Below, piece by piece: positions 7,708 to 20,999 of a DNA stretch of 64,000 nucleotides (positions are counted from its first letter, which is position 1; every line of letters starts with the position of its first letter). The notes below the pieces were generated by a model. That model had not been told where the DNA came from. It saw nothing but the letters and a program-made list of their open reading frames with translations, and did no database searches. The position numbers were made by a program, and so were the translations under genes. The stretch is from Stutzerimonas kunmingensis (GTDB lineage: Bacteria > Pseudomonadota > Gammaproteobacteria > Pseudomonadales > Pseudomonadaceae), in the NCBI RefSeq assembly GCF_002929225.1, contig NZ_PISM01000020.1, positions 1 through 64,000 on the forward strand, in the 5' to 3' direction.

Positions 7708-9323
7708 CAGCGGCCTCCGCATTTAGACATGCTGGCGAGCTCATCTTTTGGCCACTGCGTCGGATGACCATGCCTGCCCGGCTGGTAACGCGACCGTATG
7801 AAGGAAATAAATCGCTCGGCTATGTCCACAACCTCTTCTGTCTCACCGTTATCGATATAGCGAGCAATATTAAGATTGCCGTCGTTGCTGCGGATCTCGT
7901 CAAGAGTCACCAGCCGACAATAGGTTTCGACCTCAGCTTGCAGCTCGAATGCAGCCTTGTGGGTGCTGACGATGCGGGTAATGTGTTCAGCGCTCAGGCT
8001 GTTTTGCGCCTTGCCTTCTAGGTAGTCACGGCTGGCATCAATGATGATGACGTTGCCCTTGAGGGCAGCGGGTTTCTGCTTGTTGAGAATCAGCACGCAA
8101 GCCGGGATTCCGGTGTTGTAGAACAAAGCCGAGGGCAGCCCGATGATGGCTTCAATCAAATCACCCGGCTGGCTACCATTCGCCGTATCAGTGCCGAATA
8201 GCAGCCCCTCACGAATCCTGCCTTCTTCGCCGCTACGGAACAGCACACCGTGCGGCAGGATAATGCCCATGCGCCCATCGGCCTTTAGACTAGCCAGCAT
8301 ATGCTGGGCAAAGGCAAGATCAGCATAGCCCCGTGGCGGGATGCCATAGACCAAGCGACCATACGGGTCGCTAACCTGCTTGTAGTTAGGCGGCTTGGGC
8401 TTTCTACCGCTGTCTTGCTCGTTTTCGTTACTGAGCTCTAGCGGAGTCCACCAAGCCTTGGCTGAGAAGGGTGGATTGGCAATTACCCGGTCGAAAGTCT
8501 TCAGATAATCGCCGTCGAGGTGCCTGGGCTCGACCAAGGTGTCTCCGCGCTCAATGGATGCGTGCATGTTGTGCAGGTAAAGATTGAGCTTGGCGATAGC
8601 CCAGGTGCCTAGGTTCCTTTCCTGCCCATACAGCAACACATTGGGTTTACCCATCAGAGTGCCATTTGGCAGACCGGATACATGGTGAGCGCTCTCAACC
8701 AGCATGCCGCCGCTGCCACAGGTGGGGTCATACACGCTGTGGCCTGGCTGCGGGTCTATTAACTCAACAACCAGTTGCACCACAGCCTTGGGCGTATAGA
8801 ACTCACCGCCTTTTTTGCCTGCATCATCGGCAAACTGCTTAATCAGATACTCGTAGGCATCACCCAGCATGTCGGCCTTGTAAAGGTCGTCATTGCCTAG
8901 CTTGTACTGGTTAAAGTGACGCAGCAGGCGCTGCAAGGTGGCATCTGACAGCACACGCTTGTCACCGTATTGCGTAGCGGTCAGTACGTGTTGCAGCTCA
9001 GGGTTGTTGGCCTCGATGGTCGCGAACGCCTTGTCCAGGGCCTCGCCAATATTTTCGGTGCGTGAGATTAGATCGAACCAACGGGCACTGATCGGAAATT
9101 TGCCCCATTTGTCCTCGATTTCTTCCTGGGCATCGCTATAGTTCAGGCTTTCATCCTTCATCAGCTTTGCGACACGCTCGTCGAACACGTCGTTGTAACG
9201 CTTAAGGAAGAGCAGGCCGAAGATGTAGTTCTTGAAGTCGGAGGAGTCGATGGAACCGCGCAGAATGTTGGCGGATTCCCAGAGCCAGGACTCCAGCGTT
9301 TCGAGTGACAGCTTGTCAGCCAT
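7707..9323 (-). CDS. hsdM: Type I restriction-modification DNA methylase subunit (HsdM), solitary
   Basis: A 538-residue N6-adenine methylase. The N-terminal HsdM helical domain (LWESANILRGSIDSSDFKNYI) is followed by the catalytic domain: FYTPKAVVQLVVEL, motif I VYDPTCGSGGMLV, and motif IV IANPPFS. Length is normal for HsdM and nothing looks broken. I chose MADKLSLETLESWLW as start, against an upstream in-frame extension that is not family-like. Type I methylases need a specificity subunit; no hsdS or hsdR lies in the window, and the next gene is an Nmad3 protein instead. The enzyme may borrow an HsdS from elsewhere, or work in a different complex. Confidence 0.9.
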   Translation of the reverse strand: MADKLSLETLESWLWESANILRGSIDSSDFKNYIFGLLFLKRYNDVFDERVAKLMKDESLNYSDAQEEIEDKWGKFPISARWFDLISRTENIGEALDKAFATIEANNPELQHVLTATQYGDKRVLSDATLQRLLRHFNQYKLGNDDLYKADMLGDAYEYLIKQFADDAGKKGGEFYTPKAVVQLVVELIDPQPGHSVYDPTCGSGGMLVESAHHVSGLPNGTLMGKPNVLLYGQERNLGTWAIAKLNLYLHNMHASIERGDTLVEPRHLDGDYLKTFDRVIANPPFSAKAWWTPLELSNENEQDSGRKPKPPNYKQVSDPYGRLVYGIPPRGYADLAFAQHMLASLKADGRMGIILPHGVLFRSGEEGRIREGLLFGTDTANGSQPGDLIEAIIGLPSALFYNTGIPACVLILNKQKPAALKGNVIIIDASRDYLEGKAQNSLSAEHITRIVSTHKAAFELQAEVETYCRLVTLDEIRSNDGNLNIARYIDNGETEEVVDIAERFISFIRSRYQPGRHGHPTQWPKDELASMSKCGGR

Positions 9324-9524
9324 GGGTAAATCAATTCCTATACAAAGCACGACGCCCAGTACCTGGCGATTGCTGCCATGACTCCTGAGCGCATCAGAAA
9401 AATGTGGCTCGATTCTACAAGTCGACGCCACTTGAAGCCCGAAAAATCAAATGTCCCTGAATGACAAAACCCCGGCAGACCTTTCAGTCAACCGAGGTTT
9501 ACCAGCAGGAGGGGAGTGGGCCAT

Positions 9525-9576
9525 TAACTTTGGCCTAACCCCCTAACTTTGTCCGAATGGGCAAATAACTTTGTCC
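9525..9576. repeat. Three direct repeats, TAACTTTG(G/T)CC
   Basis: TAACTTTGGCC (9525-9535), TAACTTTGTCC (9544-9554) and TAACTTTGTCC (9566-9576) lie 19 and 22 bp apart. The helical-turn spacing looks like an array of protein-binding sites at a transposon end. No transposase is next to it. Confidence 0.55.
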
Positions 9577-9583
9577 ACCTACA

Positions 9584-9660
9584 TGGCAGGTGGCAGGTGG
9601 CAGGTGGCAGGTGGCAGGTGGCAGGTGGCAGGTGGCAGGTGGCAGGTGGCAGGTGGCAGG
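9584..9660. repeat. Tandem heptamer TGGCAGG, 11 perfect copies
   Basis: The unit TGGCAGG is repeated 11 times without error (77 bp). It lies about 260 bp upstream of the hsdM start and about 250 bp beyond the gyrB terminator. Perfect short tandem arrays slip during replication, so copy number is likely to vary between strains. Confidence 0.97.
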
Positions 9661-9909
9661 TACATCAGCATGCGGTTCGTTTTAATGAAGCCGCAAGCGT
9701 GTCGCATCGCACTGCCCGTCAGATTGACTGCTGATGGGCGATGCTATTTTGATTGGCATGAATTGAGGCGATCCATCCACCCCGCCGAATCTCCCAGAAT
9801 TCGTCCACGCCAAAACGATATTTTTCGCCTCTTCCTTGTAGCTTCACTACACAGCACACCTATCCGGGACTGTGTGGCTATGTTCAAAACCCTGATCTAC
9901 AAAGAAAAA

Positions 9910-9928
9910 CCCCGGCGCTAGGCCGGGG
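9910..9928 (-). terminator. gyrB terminator
   Basis: Stem CCCCGGC/GCCGGGG with a 5-nt loop, followed on the minus strand by TTTTTCTTT. It lies about 70 bp beyond the gyrB stop codon. Confidence 0.85.
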
Positions 9929-9998
9929 TAGTTTCTGATTTTGGCATGCCAATAACTCGCAAAACCATGCCAATTAATCTGCCCATCGACAGAACGAA

Positions 9999-13522
<3,524 letters not shown>

Positions 13523-13531
13523 GAAGCTGGT

Positions 13532-14635
13532 TTACAGACGCATCGGCATCACGACATATGCGGAATCGTCGTTATCGAATTCCTGAACCAGAGCACTGCT
13601 GTTCGCGTCAGACAGAATCAGACGCACCTGTTCGGTGGTCATCACGCCCAGCACATCGAGCAGATAGCTGACATTGAAACCGATCTCCAACGAACTGCCG
13701 TTGTAGTCGACCGCAACCTCTTCCTCAGCTTCTTCCTGTTCGGGGTTGTTCGCCTGAATCTTCAACAGCCCACTTTCCAGCTGCAGACGAATGCCGCGGT
13801 ACTTTTCGTTGGAGAGAATCGCCGTGCGACTGAACGCTTCACGCAGCAACTGACGATCTCCCACCACAAGCTTGTCACCACCACGCGGCAGCACGCGCTC
13901 ATAGTCCGGGAACTTGCCGTCCACCAGCTTGGAGGTGAAGGTGAACTCGCCAGTGGTGGCGCGAATATGGTGCTGGCCCAGAACGATGCTGACCTCGGCG
14001 TCCTGATCATTGAGCAGCCGCGCGAGCTCGAGGATACCCTTACGCGGCACGATGACCTGATGCCGATCGGGTTGCTCGAACCTCGCCTGCATCGAGCACA
14101 TCGCCAGGCGGTGGCCGTCCGTCGCTACGGCGCGCAGCATTCCGCTTGAAACTTCGATGAGCATACCGTTGAGGTAGTAGCGAACGTCCTGCTGCGCCAT
14201 GGCAAAGCTGCTGCGCTCGATCAGCTTGCGCAGCTTGCCCTGTTCGACGGTGAAGGAAAGTGAACCTGGGCCTTCTTCAACCGTAGGGAAGTCATTGGCC
14301 GGCAAAGTTGAAAGGGTAAAGCGGCTGCGCCCGGACTTGATAACAACCTTCTGATCATCGAGACGGATATTGATCAGCGCATCGCTCGGCAGGCTCTTGC
14401 AAATGTCCATGAGTTTGCGCGCCGGAACGGTGATCTCGCCTGGCTCGGCGGCCTCTTCAAGGGCAACACGGCCGACCAGTTCGACTTCGAGATCGGTACC
14501 GGTCAGCGACAATTGCTGTCCTTGCACCACAAGCAGTACGTTGGACAGCACCGGCAAGGTCTGACGGCGCTCAACGACGCCAGCAACCAGCTGCAGGGGT
14601 TTCAACAGGGCTTCGCGCTGAATGGAGAAATGCAT
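13532..14635 (-). CDS. dnaN: DNA polymerase III beta sliding clamp
   Basis: A 367-residue clamp protein starting MHFSIQREALLKPLQLVAGVVERRQTLPVLSN and ending YVVMPMRL, the typical C terminus of the beta clamp. It forms a ring dimer on DNA and tethers the replicative polymerase. Full length. It lies 33 bp after dnaA and 9 bp before recF on the same strand, the conserved dnaA-dnaN-recF-gyrB order. Confidence 0.99.
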   Translation of the reverse strand: MHFSIQREALLKPLQLVAGVVERRQTLPVLSNVLLVVQGQQLSLTGTDLEVELVGRVALEEAAEPGEITVPARKLMDICKSLPSDALINIRLDDQKVVIKSGRSRFTLSTLPANDFPTVEEGPGSLSFTVEQGKLRKLIERSSFAMAQQDVRYYLNGMLIEVSSGMLRAVATDGHRLAMCSMQARFEQPDRHQVIVPRKGILELARLLNDQDAEVSIVLGQHHIRATTGEFTFTSKLVDGKFPDYERVLPRGGDKLVVGDRQLLREAFSRTAILSNEKYRGIRLQLESGLLKIQANNPEQEEAEEEVAVDYNGSSLEIGFNVSYLLDVLGVMTTEQVRLILSDANSSALVQEFDNDDSAYVVMPMRL

Positions 14636-14668
14636 GGTCTGGTCCCTTGCCTATAGATTAGGTCGCAC

Positions 14669-16114
14669 TCAGGTTGTCAAAGTTCGCAGCAAATTCTTGT
14701 AATCTTCACGTATATCTGCGTCAGTTTCCCGTAGTTCAGCGATCTTACGGCAAGCATGCAGAACCGTGGTGTGATCCCGCCCACCGAACGCGTCGCCGAT
14801 CTCAGGGAGGCTGTGGTTGGTCAGCTCCTTGGACAGGGCCATGGCCACCTGCCGCGGTCGGGCGACCGATCGCGATCGCCGCTTCGAGAGCAAGTCGGAT
14901 ATCTTGATCTTGTAGTATTCGGCCACGGTGCGCTGGATATTGTCGACGCTGACCAGTTTATCCTGCAACGCCAGCAAGTCCTTCAGCGATTCGCGAATCA
15001 GTTCGATCGTGATATCGCGCCCCATGAAGTGAGCATGGGCGATGACCCGCTTCAGCGCTCCTTCGAGTTCACGGACGTTCGAACGGATCCGCTGGGCAAT
15101 GAAGAAAGCCGCGTCGTGGGGCAGGTCCACCTTCGCCTGGTCCGCCTTCTTCATCAGGATCGCTACACGAGTCTCAAGCTCGGGCGGCTCGACGGCAACG
15201 GTCAGCCCCCAGCCAAAACGCGATTTCAGACGTTCCTCAAGGCCGTCGATTTCCTTGGGATAGCGGTCACTGGTGAGGATGACCTGCTGGCCACCTTCGA
15301 GCAGCGCGTTGAAGGTGTGAAAGAACTCTTCTTGCGAACGCTCTTTTTTGGCGAAGAACTGGATATCGTCGATCAGCAGCGCATCGACCGAGCGATAGAA
15401 GCGCTTGAACTCGTTGATGGCATTGAGCTGCAGTGCCTTGACCATATCGGCCACGAAGCGCTCGGAGTGCAGGTAAACCACTTTGGCGTTGGGGTTCTTC
15501 TTCAGCAGGTGATTACCCACTGCATGCATCAGGTGAGTCTTACCCAGGCCAACACCGCCGTACAGAAAAAGCGGGTTGTAGCCATGCTTGGGATTGTCGG
15601 CAACCTGCCAGGCAGCGGCTCGCGCCAACTGGTTGGATTTGCCCTCGACGAAATTTTCGAAGGTAAAGGTCCGGTTCAGGTAGCTGGTGTGCTTGAGCCC
15701 ACCCTCGACCTGCACGGTACGCTCGACACGCGGCTGCTCGGGTTCACTGGTGTCAGCCGACAACGGCTCGAAGCGTGGCGCCTGCATGGCCGGCGCAGGC
15801 GCGCTTACTGCCATTTGCTGTGGCTGAGCACGTGCAGCAGCAGCCGAAGGAAGAGCGGCGGATGACGTCCGTTTACTGCCTATAAGGAGAGAAAGCGCCG
15901 GAGCGATTCCGCTTGAACGCTCCGACAGCAGTTCCAACAATCGGGAAAGGTACTTTTCGTTGACCCAGTCGAGCACGAAGCGATTGGGCGCATAGACGCG
16001 CAGCTCATCACCATCGCCTTCCACCTGTAGTGGACGAATCCATGTGTTGAATTGCTGAGCAGGCAGTTCATCGCGCAAAAGCTCAACACACTGCTGCCAA
16101 AGTTCCACCGACAC
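14669..16114 (-). CDS. dnaA: Chromosomal replication initiator protein DnaA
   Basis: A 481-residue AAA+ initiator. I set the start at a GTG ([13 protein letters not shown]) preceded by GGAGC, because this matches DnaA of other pseudomonads; the frame is open 23 codons further up but that part is not conserved. Domain I is at the N terminus, domain III has Walker [14 protein letters not shown] and Walker [10 protein letters not shown], and domain IV carries the DNA-binding signature ([20 protein letters not shown]). It binds the DnaA boxes just upstream of its own gene, which should also autoregulate it. Confidence 0.98.
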   Translation of the reverse strand: MSVELWQQCVELLRDELPAQQFNTWIRPLQVEGDGDELRVYAPNRFVLDWVNEKYLSRLLELLSERSSGIAPALSLLIGSKRTSSAALPSAAAARAQPQQMAVSAPAPAMQAPRFEPLSADTSEPEQPRVERTVQVEGGLKHTSYLNRTFTFENFVEGKSNQLARAAAWQVADNPKHGYNPLFLYGGVGLGKTHLMHAVGNHLLKKNPNAKVVYLHSERFVADMVKALQLNAINEFKRFYRSVDALLIDDIQFFAKKERSQEEFFHTFNALLEGGQQVILTSDRYPKEIDGLEERLKSRFGWGLTVAVEPPELETRVAILMKKADQAKVDLPHDAAFFIAQRIRSNVRELEGALKRVIAHAHFMGRDITIELIRESLKDLLALQDKLVSVDNIQRTVAEYYKIKISDLLSKRRSRSVARPRQVAMALSKELTNHSLPEIGDAFGGRDHTTVLHACRKIAELRETDADIREDYKNLLRTLTT

Positions 16115-16628
16115 GGAAGCTCCTATCGACTCAGTCGAGGTAAGACGGCGGCCATTGTAACGGCGCGCCCTCAGGTTATCCACAACAAACCTGAAGCGCA
16201 GGACGGAATACCCTAGGTCTGGTCACCCACTCAATGCATGGAAAAGCATTGTCGCCAAGTCTGTTGATAAATACCCCTGAGGGCAGTGGTCAAGCCTGTT
16301 CAAAAGCACTGATTAACACCGCCTGTGGATATCTCAGGTTTTAATCCCCAGCTTGCGCAGAGCCTCTGCACGGGGTGAGCACCGCTTTCGCACCAAGTTT
16401 GCATTCGCGGGAGTGCCCGTCTCCTAAGGTCTGAAGCCATCTATCCACAGAAAAGGTGCTGCACATATATAAGCATTACATCTTAAGAGCTTATATTTCT
16501 TTTCCTCTTATTTTTTCATCCATGCAGAGCTGGTTGGAAATTGACCTGGCTCGATAGCTTCTCTACAATCGCCGGTCTCTTAAAAGGGGGCCATTCCGGC
16601 CCGCAATGGATCACCAGGTAAACGCACC
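16115..16628. other. oriC: Chromosomal replication origin (oriC), dnaA-rpmH intergenic region
   Basis: This 514-bp region has one perfect DnaA box, TTATCCACA (16176-16184), and boxes with one mismatch at 16262-16270 (TGTTGATAA), 16324-16332 (TGTGGATAT) and 16441-16449 (CTATCCACA). An AT-rich stretch at about 16460-16522 is the likely unwinding element. Its position between dnaA and rpmH is the known place of oriC in Pseudomonas. Confidence 0.9.
16541..16569 (+). promoter_or_regulatory. Sigma-70 promoter for rpmH-rnpA-yidD-yidC
   Basis: TTGACC (16541-16546) and TACAAT (16564-16569) are separated by exactly 17 bp, close to the sigma-70 consensus. It sits 60 bp before the rpmH start. Confidence 0.85.
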
Positions 16629-16763
16629 ATGAAACGCACTTTCCAGCCCAGCACCATCAAGCGCGCTCGTACTCACGGTTTCCGTGCACGTATGGCCACC
16701 AAGAACGGTCGTCAGGTTCTGTCGCGTCGTCGCGCCAAAGGCCGTAAGCGTCTGACCGTCTGA
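16629..16763 (+). CDS. rpmH: 50S ribosomal protein L34
   Basis: A 44-residue, very basic protein starting [20 protein letters not shown] and ending [12 protein letters not shown], which is the standard L34 sequence. It is the first gene after oriC in the plus direction, just before rnpA, as in almost all bacteria. Confidence 0.99.
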
Positions 16764-16777
16764 TATCGGAACAGGTA

Positions 16778-17173
16778 GTGAGTCGGGGCTTCGGCCGGGA
16801 CAAGCGTCTGCTGACTCCCCGCCAATTCAAGGCAGTCTTCGACTCCCCTTCCGGTAAGGTGCCTGGCAGGAACGTCCTGCTGTTGGCACGCGAGAACGAT
16901 CTGCAACACCCCCGCCTTGGGCTGGTGATCGGCAAGAAAAGCGTCAAGCTCTCGGTCGAACGTAACCGCATCAAGCGGCAGATACGTGAGACCTTCCGCC
17001 ATCACCAATCGGATCTGGTGGGCTGGGACATCGTGATCATCGCCCGCAAGGGATTGGCTGATCTGGACAATCCCGAACTGGCGAAGCAATTCGCCAAGCT
17101 CTGGAAGCGACTGTCACGCAGCCCATCCAAGACCGCCGTCGAACCTGGAGCCGCCAACAGCACCCATGCGTAA
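16778..17173 (+). CDS. rnpA: Ribonuclease P protein component
   Basis: A 131-residue basic protein that supports the RNase P ribozyme in trimming tRNA 5' ends. The RNR signature is present ([17 protein letters not shown]). It starts with GTG ([17 protein letters not shown]), 14 bp after rpmH, and overlaps yidD by 8 bp. The C-terminal tail of about 20 residues is variable in the family. Confidence 0.97.
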   Translation: MSRGFGRDKRLLTPRQFKAVFDSPSGKVPGRNVLLLARENDLQHPRLGLVIGKKSVKLSVERNRIKRQIRETFRHHQSDLVGWDIVIIARKGLADLDNPELAKQFAKLWKRLSRSPSKTAVEPGAANSTHA

Positions 17174-17411
17174 ATTGGCCATCGCTTCGATCAGGGTCTA
17201 CCAGTACGCCATCAGTCCGATGATGGCCAGTCACTGCCGTTTCTATCCAAGCTGCTCCTGCTATGCACTCGAGGCCATCGAAACTCATGGCTTGTTGCGT
17301 GGCGGCTGGCTGAGCCTGCGCAGGTTGGGGCGCTGCCATCCGTGGAATCCCGGTGGCTACGATCCCGTGCCTTCTCATAACACTTCCAATTCATCTCCGA
17401 TGGCCGAGTAA
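17166..17411 (+). CDS. yidD: Membrane protein insertion efficiency factor YidD
   Basis: An 81-residue protein with the YidD pattern: [12 protein letters not shown], then [19 protein letters not shown] and a late GRCHPW...GGYDPVP. It helps YidC insert inner-membrane proteins. It overlaps rnpA by 8 bp and is followed by yidC after 2 bp. Confidence 0.97.
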   Translation: MRKLAIASIRVYQYAISPMMASHCRFYPSCSCYALEAIETHGLLRGGWLSLRRLGRCHPWNPGGYDPVPSHNTSNSSPMAE

Positions 17412-17413
17412 CC

Positions 17414-19084
17414 ATGGATATCAAACGCTCGATACTGCTCGTCGCTCTAGCAGTCGTTGCCTACCTGATGGTTCTTCAATGGAATCAGGACTACGGTCAG
17501 GCAGCCCTGCCGACCGAAACCGCGCAAAGCCAGCCGGGCGTACCGGCTCTTCCGGATAGCCCCGCCGCCAACAGCGAAGGCACCGCTGGCGATGTGCCCG
17601 CGGTTGCCGGCCAGCAACAGGCCAGCGCCCTGCCGGCTAATGCGCCGAGCAGCCAGCTTATTCGTGTGCGCAGCGACGTGCTTGACGTAGCGATCGATCC
17701 GCGCGGTGGCGACATCGTCGAACTGCATCTGCGGCAGTACCCGCGTCGTCAGGATCGTCCCGATGTGCCGTTCCAACTGTTCGAGCGTAGTGGCGAGCGA
17801 GTCTATGAAGCACAAAGCGGCCTGATCGGCGACGGCCCGGACAAGGCCAGCGGGCGTCCTCAGTACAGCAGTGAGAAAAGCGAGTACCAACTGGCCGAAG
17901 GTCAGGATCAGGTGGTCGTCGATCTGAAATACAATGCTGATGGCGTCAACTACATCAAGCGTTTCACCCTCGAGCGCGGTAACTATGCGCTGAAGGTGAA
18001 CTATCTGATCGACAACCAGAGCGGTCAACCCTGGACCGGTTACCTGTTCGGTCAGCTCAAGCGCGACAACAGCGGCGATCCCTCATCAAGCACCGCCACT
18101 GGCACCGCCACCTACCTTGGCGCTGCGCTGTGGACCAAGGACGAGCCGTATCGTAAGGTCTCCATGGGCGACATGGATGAAAGCAACCTGCGAGAAAGCG
18201 TGCAGGGTGGCTGGATCGCCTGGCTGCAACATTATTTCGTCACCGCCTGGATTCCTCAGCCGGGCGATACCAACCAGGTGCAGACGCGCAAGGATAGCCA
18301 GGGCAACTACATCATCGGCTTCACCGGCCCCGCCGTTACCGTACCTGCCGGCGCGCAGGGCGAGACAGGCGCCACGCTGTATGCCGGCCCGAAGAGCCAA
18401 GACAAGCTGGAAGAACTGTCCCCCGGTCTGCGTCTGACCGTCGACTACGGCATCCTCTGGTTCATCGCTCAGCCGATCTTCTGGCTGCTGGAAAACATCC
18501 ACGCGCTGCTGGGCAACTGGGGCTGGTCGATCATCGTTCTGACCATCGTCATCAAGCTCGCCTTCTTCCCGCTCTCCGCGGCCAGCTACAGGTCGATGGC
18601 GCGCATGCGTGCGGTGTCGCCGAAAATGCAGGCGCTGAAGGAACAGCATGGCGACGACCGCCAGAAGATGTCCCAGGCGATGATGGAGCTGTACAAGAAG
18701 GAAAAGATCAATCCCCTGGGCGGCTGCCTGCCGATCCTGGTGCAGATGCCGGTATTCCTGGCCCTGTACTGGGTCCTGCTGGAAAGCGTCGAGATGCGCC
18801 AGGCGCCCTGGATGTTCTGGATCACCGACCTTTCGATCAAAGACCCGTTCTTCATCCTGCCGATCATCATGGGCGTGACCATGTTCATCCAGCAGCAGCT
18901 GAACCCGACGCCGCCGGATCCGATGCAGGCACGAGTGATGAAGCTGCTGCCGGTGATCTTCACCTTCTTCTTCCTCTGGTTCCCTGCCGGTCTGGTGCTG
19001 TACTGGGTGGTCAACAACGTGCTGTCCATCGCCCAGCAGTGGTACATTACCCGCAAGATCGAGGCCGCGGCGAAGCCCGCCTGA
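17414..19084 (+). CDS. yidC: Membrane protein insertase YidC
   Basis: A 556-residue inner-membrane insertase. It has an N-terminal membrane helix (SILLVALAVVAYLMVLQW), a large periplasmic domain typical of gram-negative YidC (about 60-340), and the C-terminal Oxa1-like helices (WSIIVLTIVIKLAFFPLS, then GGCLPILVQMPVFLALYWVL). Length fits Pseudomonas. It works with SecYEG or alone and is the last gene of the rpmH unit. Confidence 0.98.
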   Translation: MDIKRSILLVALAVVAYLMVLQWNQDYGQAALPTETAQSQPGVPALPDSPAANSEGTAGDVPAVAGQQQASALPANAPSSQLIRVRSDVLDVAIDPRGGDIVELHLRQYPRRQDRPDVPFQLFERSGERVYEAQSGLIGDGPDKASGRPQYSSEKSEYQLAEGQDQVVVDLKYNADGVNYIKRFTLERGNYALKVNYLIDNQSGQPWTGYLFGQLKRDNSGDPSSSTATGTATYLGAALWTKDEPYRKVSMGDMDESNLRESVQGGWIAWLQHYFVTAWIPQPGDTNQVQTRKDSQGNYIIGFTGPAVTVPAGAQGETGATLYAGPKSQDKLEELSPGLRLTVDYGILWFIAQPIFWLLENIHALLGNWGWSIIVLTIVIKLAFFPLSAASYRSMARMRAVSPKMQALKEQHGDDRQKMSQAMMELYKKEKINPLGGCLPILVQMPVFLALYWVLLESVEMRQAPWMFWITDLSIKDPFFILPIIMGVTMFIQQQLNPTPPDPMQARVMKLLPVIFTFFFLWFPAGLVLYWVVNNVLSIAQQWYITRKIEAAAKPA

Positions 19085-19100
19085 CGCCTCAACCGCCAAT

Positions 19101-19130
19101 GCAGAACGCCCCTTGATTGGGGCGTTCTGC
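19101..19130 (+). terminator. Strong hairpin after yidC
   Basis: A perfect 12-bp stem, GCAGAACGCCCC/GGGGCGTTCTGC, with a 6-nt loop lies 17 bp after the yidC stop and 27 bp before mnmE. There is no long T run, so it may be a weak terminator or an mRNA-stabilising hairpin. Confidence 0.7.
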
Positions 19131-19156
19131 TATCTGCCGTCCAGAAAGGAGGCCGC

Positions 19157-20524
19157 ATGAATCCAGTTCGCGACACCATTGCCGCCGTCGCTACCGCGCC
19201 GGGGCGCGGAGGAGTAGGCATCGTTCGGATATCAGGGCCACGGTCCAAGGCTATCGCCATTACCCTGACCGGCCGTGAGCCGACGCCGCGGCATGCACAT
19301 TACGGTGCATTTCACGCAGACGACGGCGAGGTGATCGACGAAGGCCTGCTACTGTTCTTTCCGGGACCGCATTCGTTCACCGGTGAGGACGTACTCGAAC
19401 TGCAGGGGCATGGCGGCCCGGTTGTCATGGATATGCTGCTGCAGCGCTGCGTCGAGCTCGGCGTTCGTCTGGCTCGGCCAGGCGAATTCAGTGAACGCGC
19501 ATTCCTTAACGACAAGCTCGATCTGGCCCAGGCCGAGGCGATCGCCGACCTTATCGAAGCGAATTCGGCGCAGGCCGCGCGCAATGCGGTGCGTTCGCTA
19601 CAGGGCGAATTCTCTCGCCGCGTGCATCAGTTGACCGAAAGATTGATTCAGCTGCGTATCTATGTCGAAGCGGCGATCGATTTTCCCGAAGAAGAGATCG
19701 ACTTCCTCGCCGATGGGCATGTCCTGGCACAATTGGATGCCGTCAAATCCGAGTTATCCACAGTGCTGCGCGAAGCCGGGCAGGGCGCCTTGCTGCGCGA
19801 CGGAATGACCGTGGTGATCGCAGGGCGCCCCAACGCCGGCAAGTCCAGTCTGCTCAACGCACTGGCGGGCCGTGAGGCCGCCATTGTCACCGATATTGCC
19901 GGCACCACCCGCGATGTCCTGCGCGAACACATCCTGATCGACGGCATGCCGCTGCATGTCGTCGATACCGCGGGCCTACGCGATACCGAAGATCAGGTCG
20001 AGCGGATCGGTGTGCAGCGTGCGCTCAGCGCCATCGGCGAAGCGGACAGGGTACTCCTGATGGTCGATGCCAGTGCGCCTGAGGCGCAGGACCCACTAGC
20101 CCTTTGGCCGGAGTTTCTCGAATCCAACCCTGCGCCGAACCGAGTGACGCTGATTCGGAACAAGGCTGACCTGAGCGGTGAGCCGATCTCGATTCGCTTC
20201 GACGACAACGGACAGGCAACCCTGAGCCTGTGCGCACGATCCGGCGAAGGTATCGAGTTGCTGCGCGAACACCTCAAGCAGTGCATAGGCTACGAGCAGA
20301 CCGCTGAAAGCAGCTTCAGCGCCCGACGTCGCCATCTGGACGCACTGCGTCTGGCCGACCAGTACCTGGAGCATGGCCATGCCCAACTGACGCTGGCCGG
20401 CGCCGGTGAGCTGCTGGCAGAGGATCTGCGCCTGGCACAACAGGCACTCGGTGAGATCACAGGCGCGTTCAGCTCAGACGACCTGCTCGGGCGAATCTTC
20501 TCGAGCTTCTGCATCGGCAAATGA
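19157..20524 (+). CDS. mnmE: tRNA uridine-5-carboxymethylaminomethyl modification GTPase MnmE
   Basis: A 455-residue GTPase that, with MnmG, adds the cmnm5 group to the wobble uridine of several tRNAs. An N-terminal folate-binding domain ([27 protein letters not shown]) is followed by the G domain (P-loop [14 protein letters not shown]) and the C-terminal FCIGK motif with the essential Cys. The ATG follows AGGAGG at a good distance. Confidence 0.98.
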   Translation: MNPVRDTIAAVATAPGRGGVGIVRISGPRSKAIAITLTGREPTPRHAHYGAFHADDGEVIDEGLLLFFPGPHSFTGEDVLELQGHGGPVVMDMLLQRCVELGVRLARPGEFSERAFLNDKLDLAQAEAIADLIEANSAQAARNAVRSLQGEFSRRVHQLTERLIQLRIYVEAAIDFPEEEIDFLADGHVLAQLDAVKSELSTVLREAGQGALLRDGMTVVIAGRPNAGKSSLLNALAGREAAIVTDIAGTTRDVLREHILIDGMPLHVVDTAGLRDTEDQVERIGVQRALSAIGEADRVLLMVDASAPEAQDPLALWPEFLESNPAPNRVTLIRNKADLSGEPISIRFDDNGQATLSLCARSGEGIELLREHLKQCIGYEQTAESSFSARRRHLDALRLADQYLEHGHAQLTLAGAGELLAEDLRLAQQALGEITGAFSSDDLLGRIFSSFCIGK

Positions 20525-20999
20525 CACTGCACGGGCGCTAACCACGCCCGCCCCCTTCCAACGCTACGCTGGAAATTCGTGGCAATGGCATTCGGCTGCC
20601 GAAATTCCCGCCATGAGCCCTGTGGAAAAGGCCGCCTAAGGGCAGTAGAAAAGTCATGGCGTAAGCTGGTAAAAAAACCCTCTGTGCATAAGATCAACTT
20701 TAACCCACAGGATGCTGACGGTATTCACACCGTCAGCGCCCAGCCGCAGCACAGGTTTATCCTTCGCCACAAGGAAGGCCTGCCGAGGGCTCCAAGTGGT
20801 TATCCACAGAAATGAGCTTCACCATTTATAAACACATAAATAAGCTTCTTATATATTTCTTCTCTATTTCTAATGTTTATCCACCGACTCGCCTCCGCCA
20901 GATGGTTGGTCATTTTTTGCTCAGAGCCCTTCTTTAGCACTGGCTAAATCCCTATACTTCGCGGCTTCCCAAATTCCCATCTGAACAGGCACGAGGTGC
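20525..20999. other. DnaA-box cluster and AT-rich region upstream of mnmG
   Basis: This 475-bp gap has a perfect DnaA box TTATCCACA (20800-20808), an inverted TGTGCATAA box (20683-20691), a one-mismatch TTATCCACC (20877-20885), and an AT-rich stretch at about 20823-20876. The AT-rich part resembles that of oriC (runs of CTTATAT-TTTCTTCT type). It looks like a second origin-like module; some pseudomonads have been described with DnaA boxes next to gidA (mnmG). Confidence 0.7.

Larger units (their letters stand above)
9324..9998. other. Repeat-rich intergenic region between hsdM and gyrB
   Basis: No convincing gene. It holds three TAACTTTG(G/T)CC direct repeats, an 11-copy heptamer array and the gyrB terminator. 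A plus-strand frame across the heptamers encodes only GRWQVA-type repeats and is not a real gene. An imperfect hairpin at about 9469-9502 (ACCCCGG...CCGAGGT) is too weak to call. Confidence 0.6.

Noticed and set aside
9469..9502. Terminator-like hairpin upstream of hsdM
   Set aside because: The stem is imperfect, the loop long, and there is no T run in either direction.
9584..9660. CRISPR array
   Set aside because: Seven-base units with no spacers and no cas genes.
9571..9921. Open frame through the heptamer array
   Set aside because: Made mostly of repeat-encoded residues; runs into the gyrB terminator.
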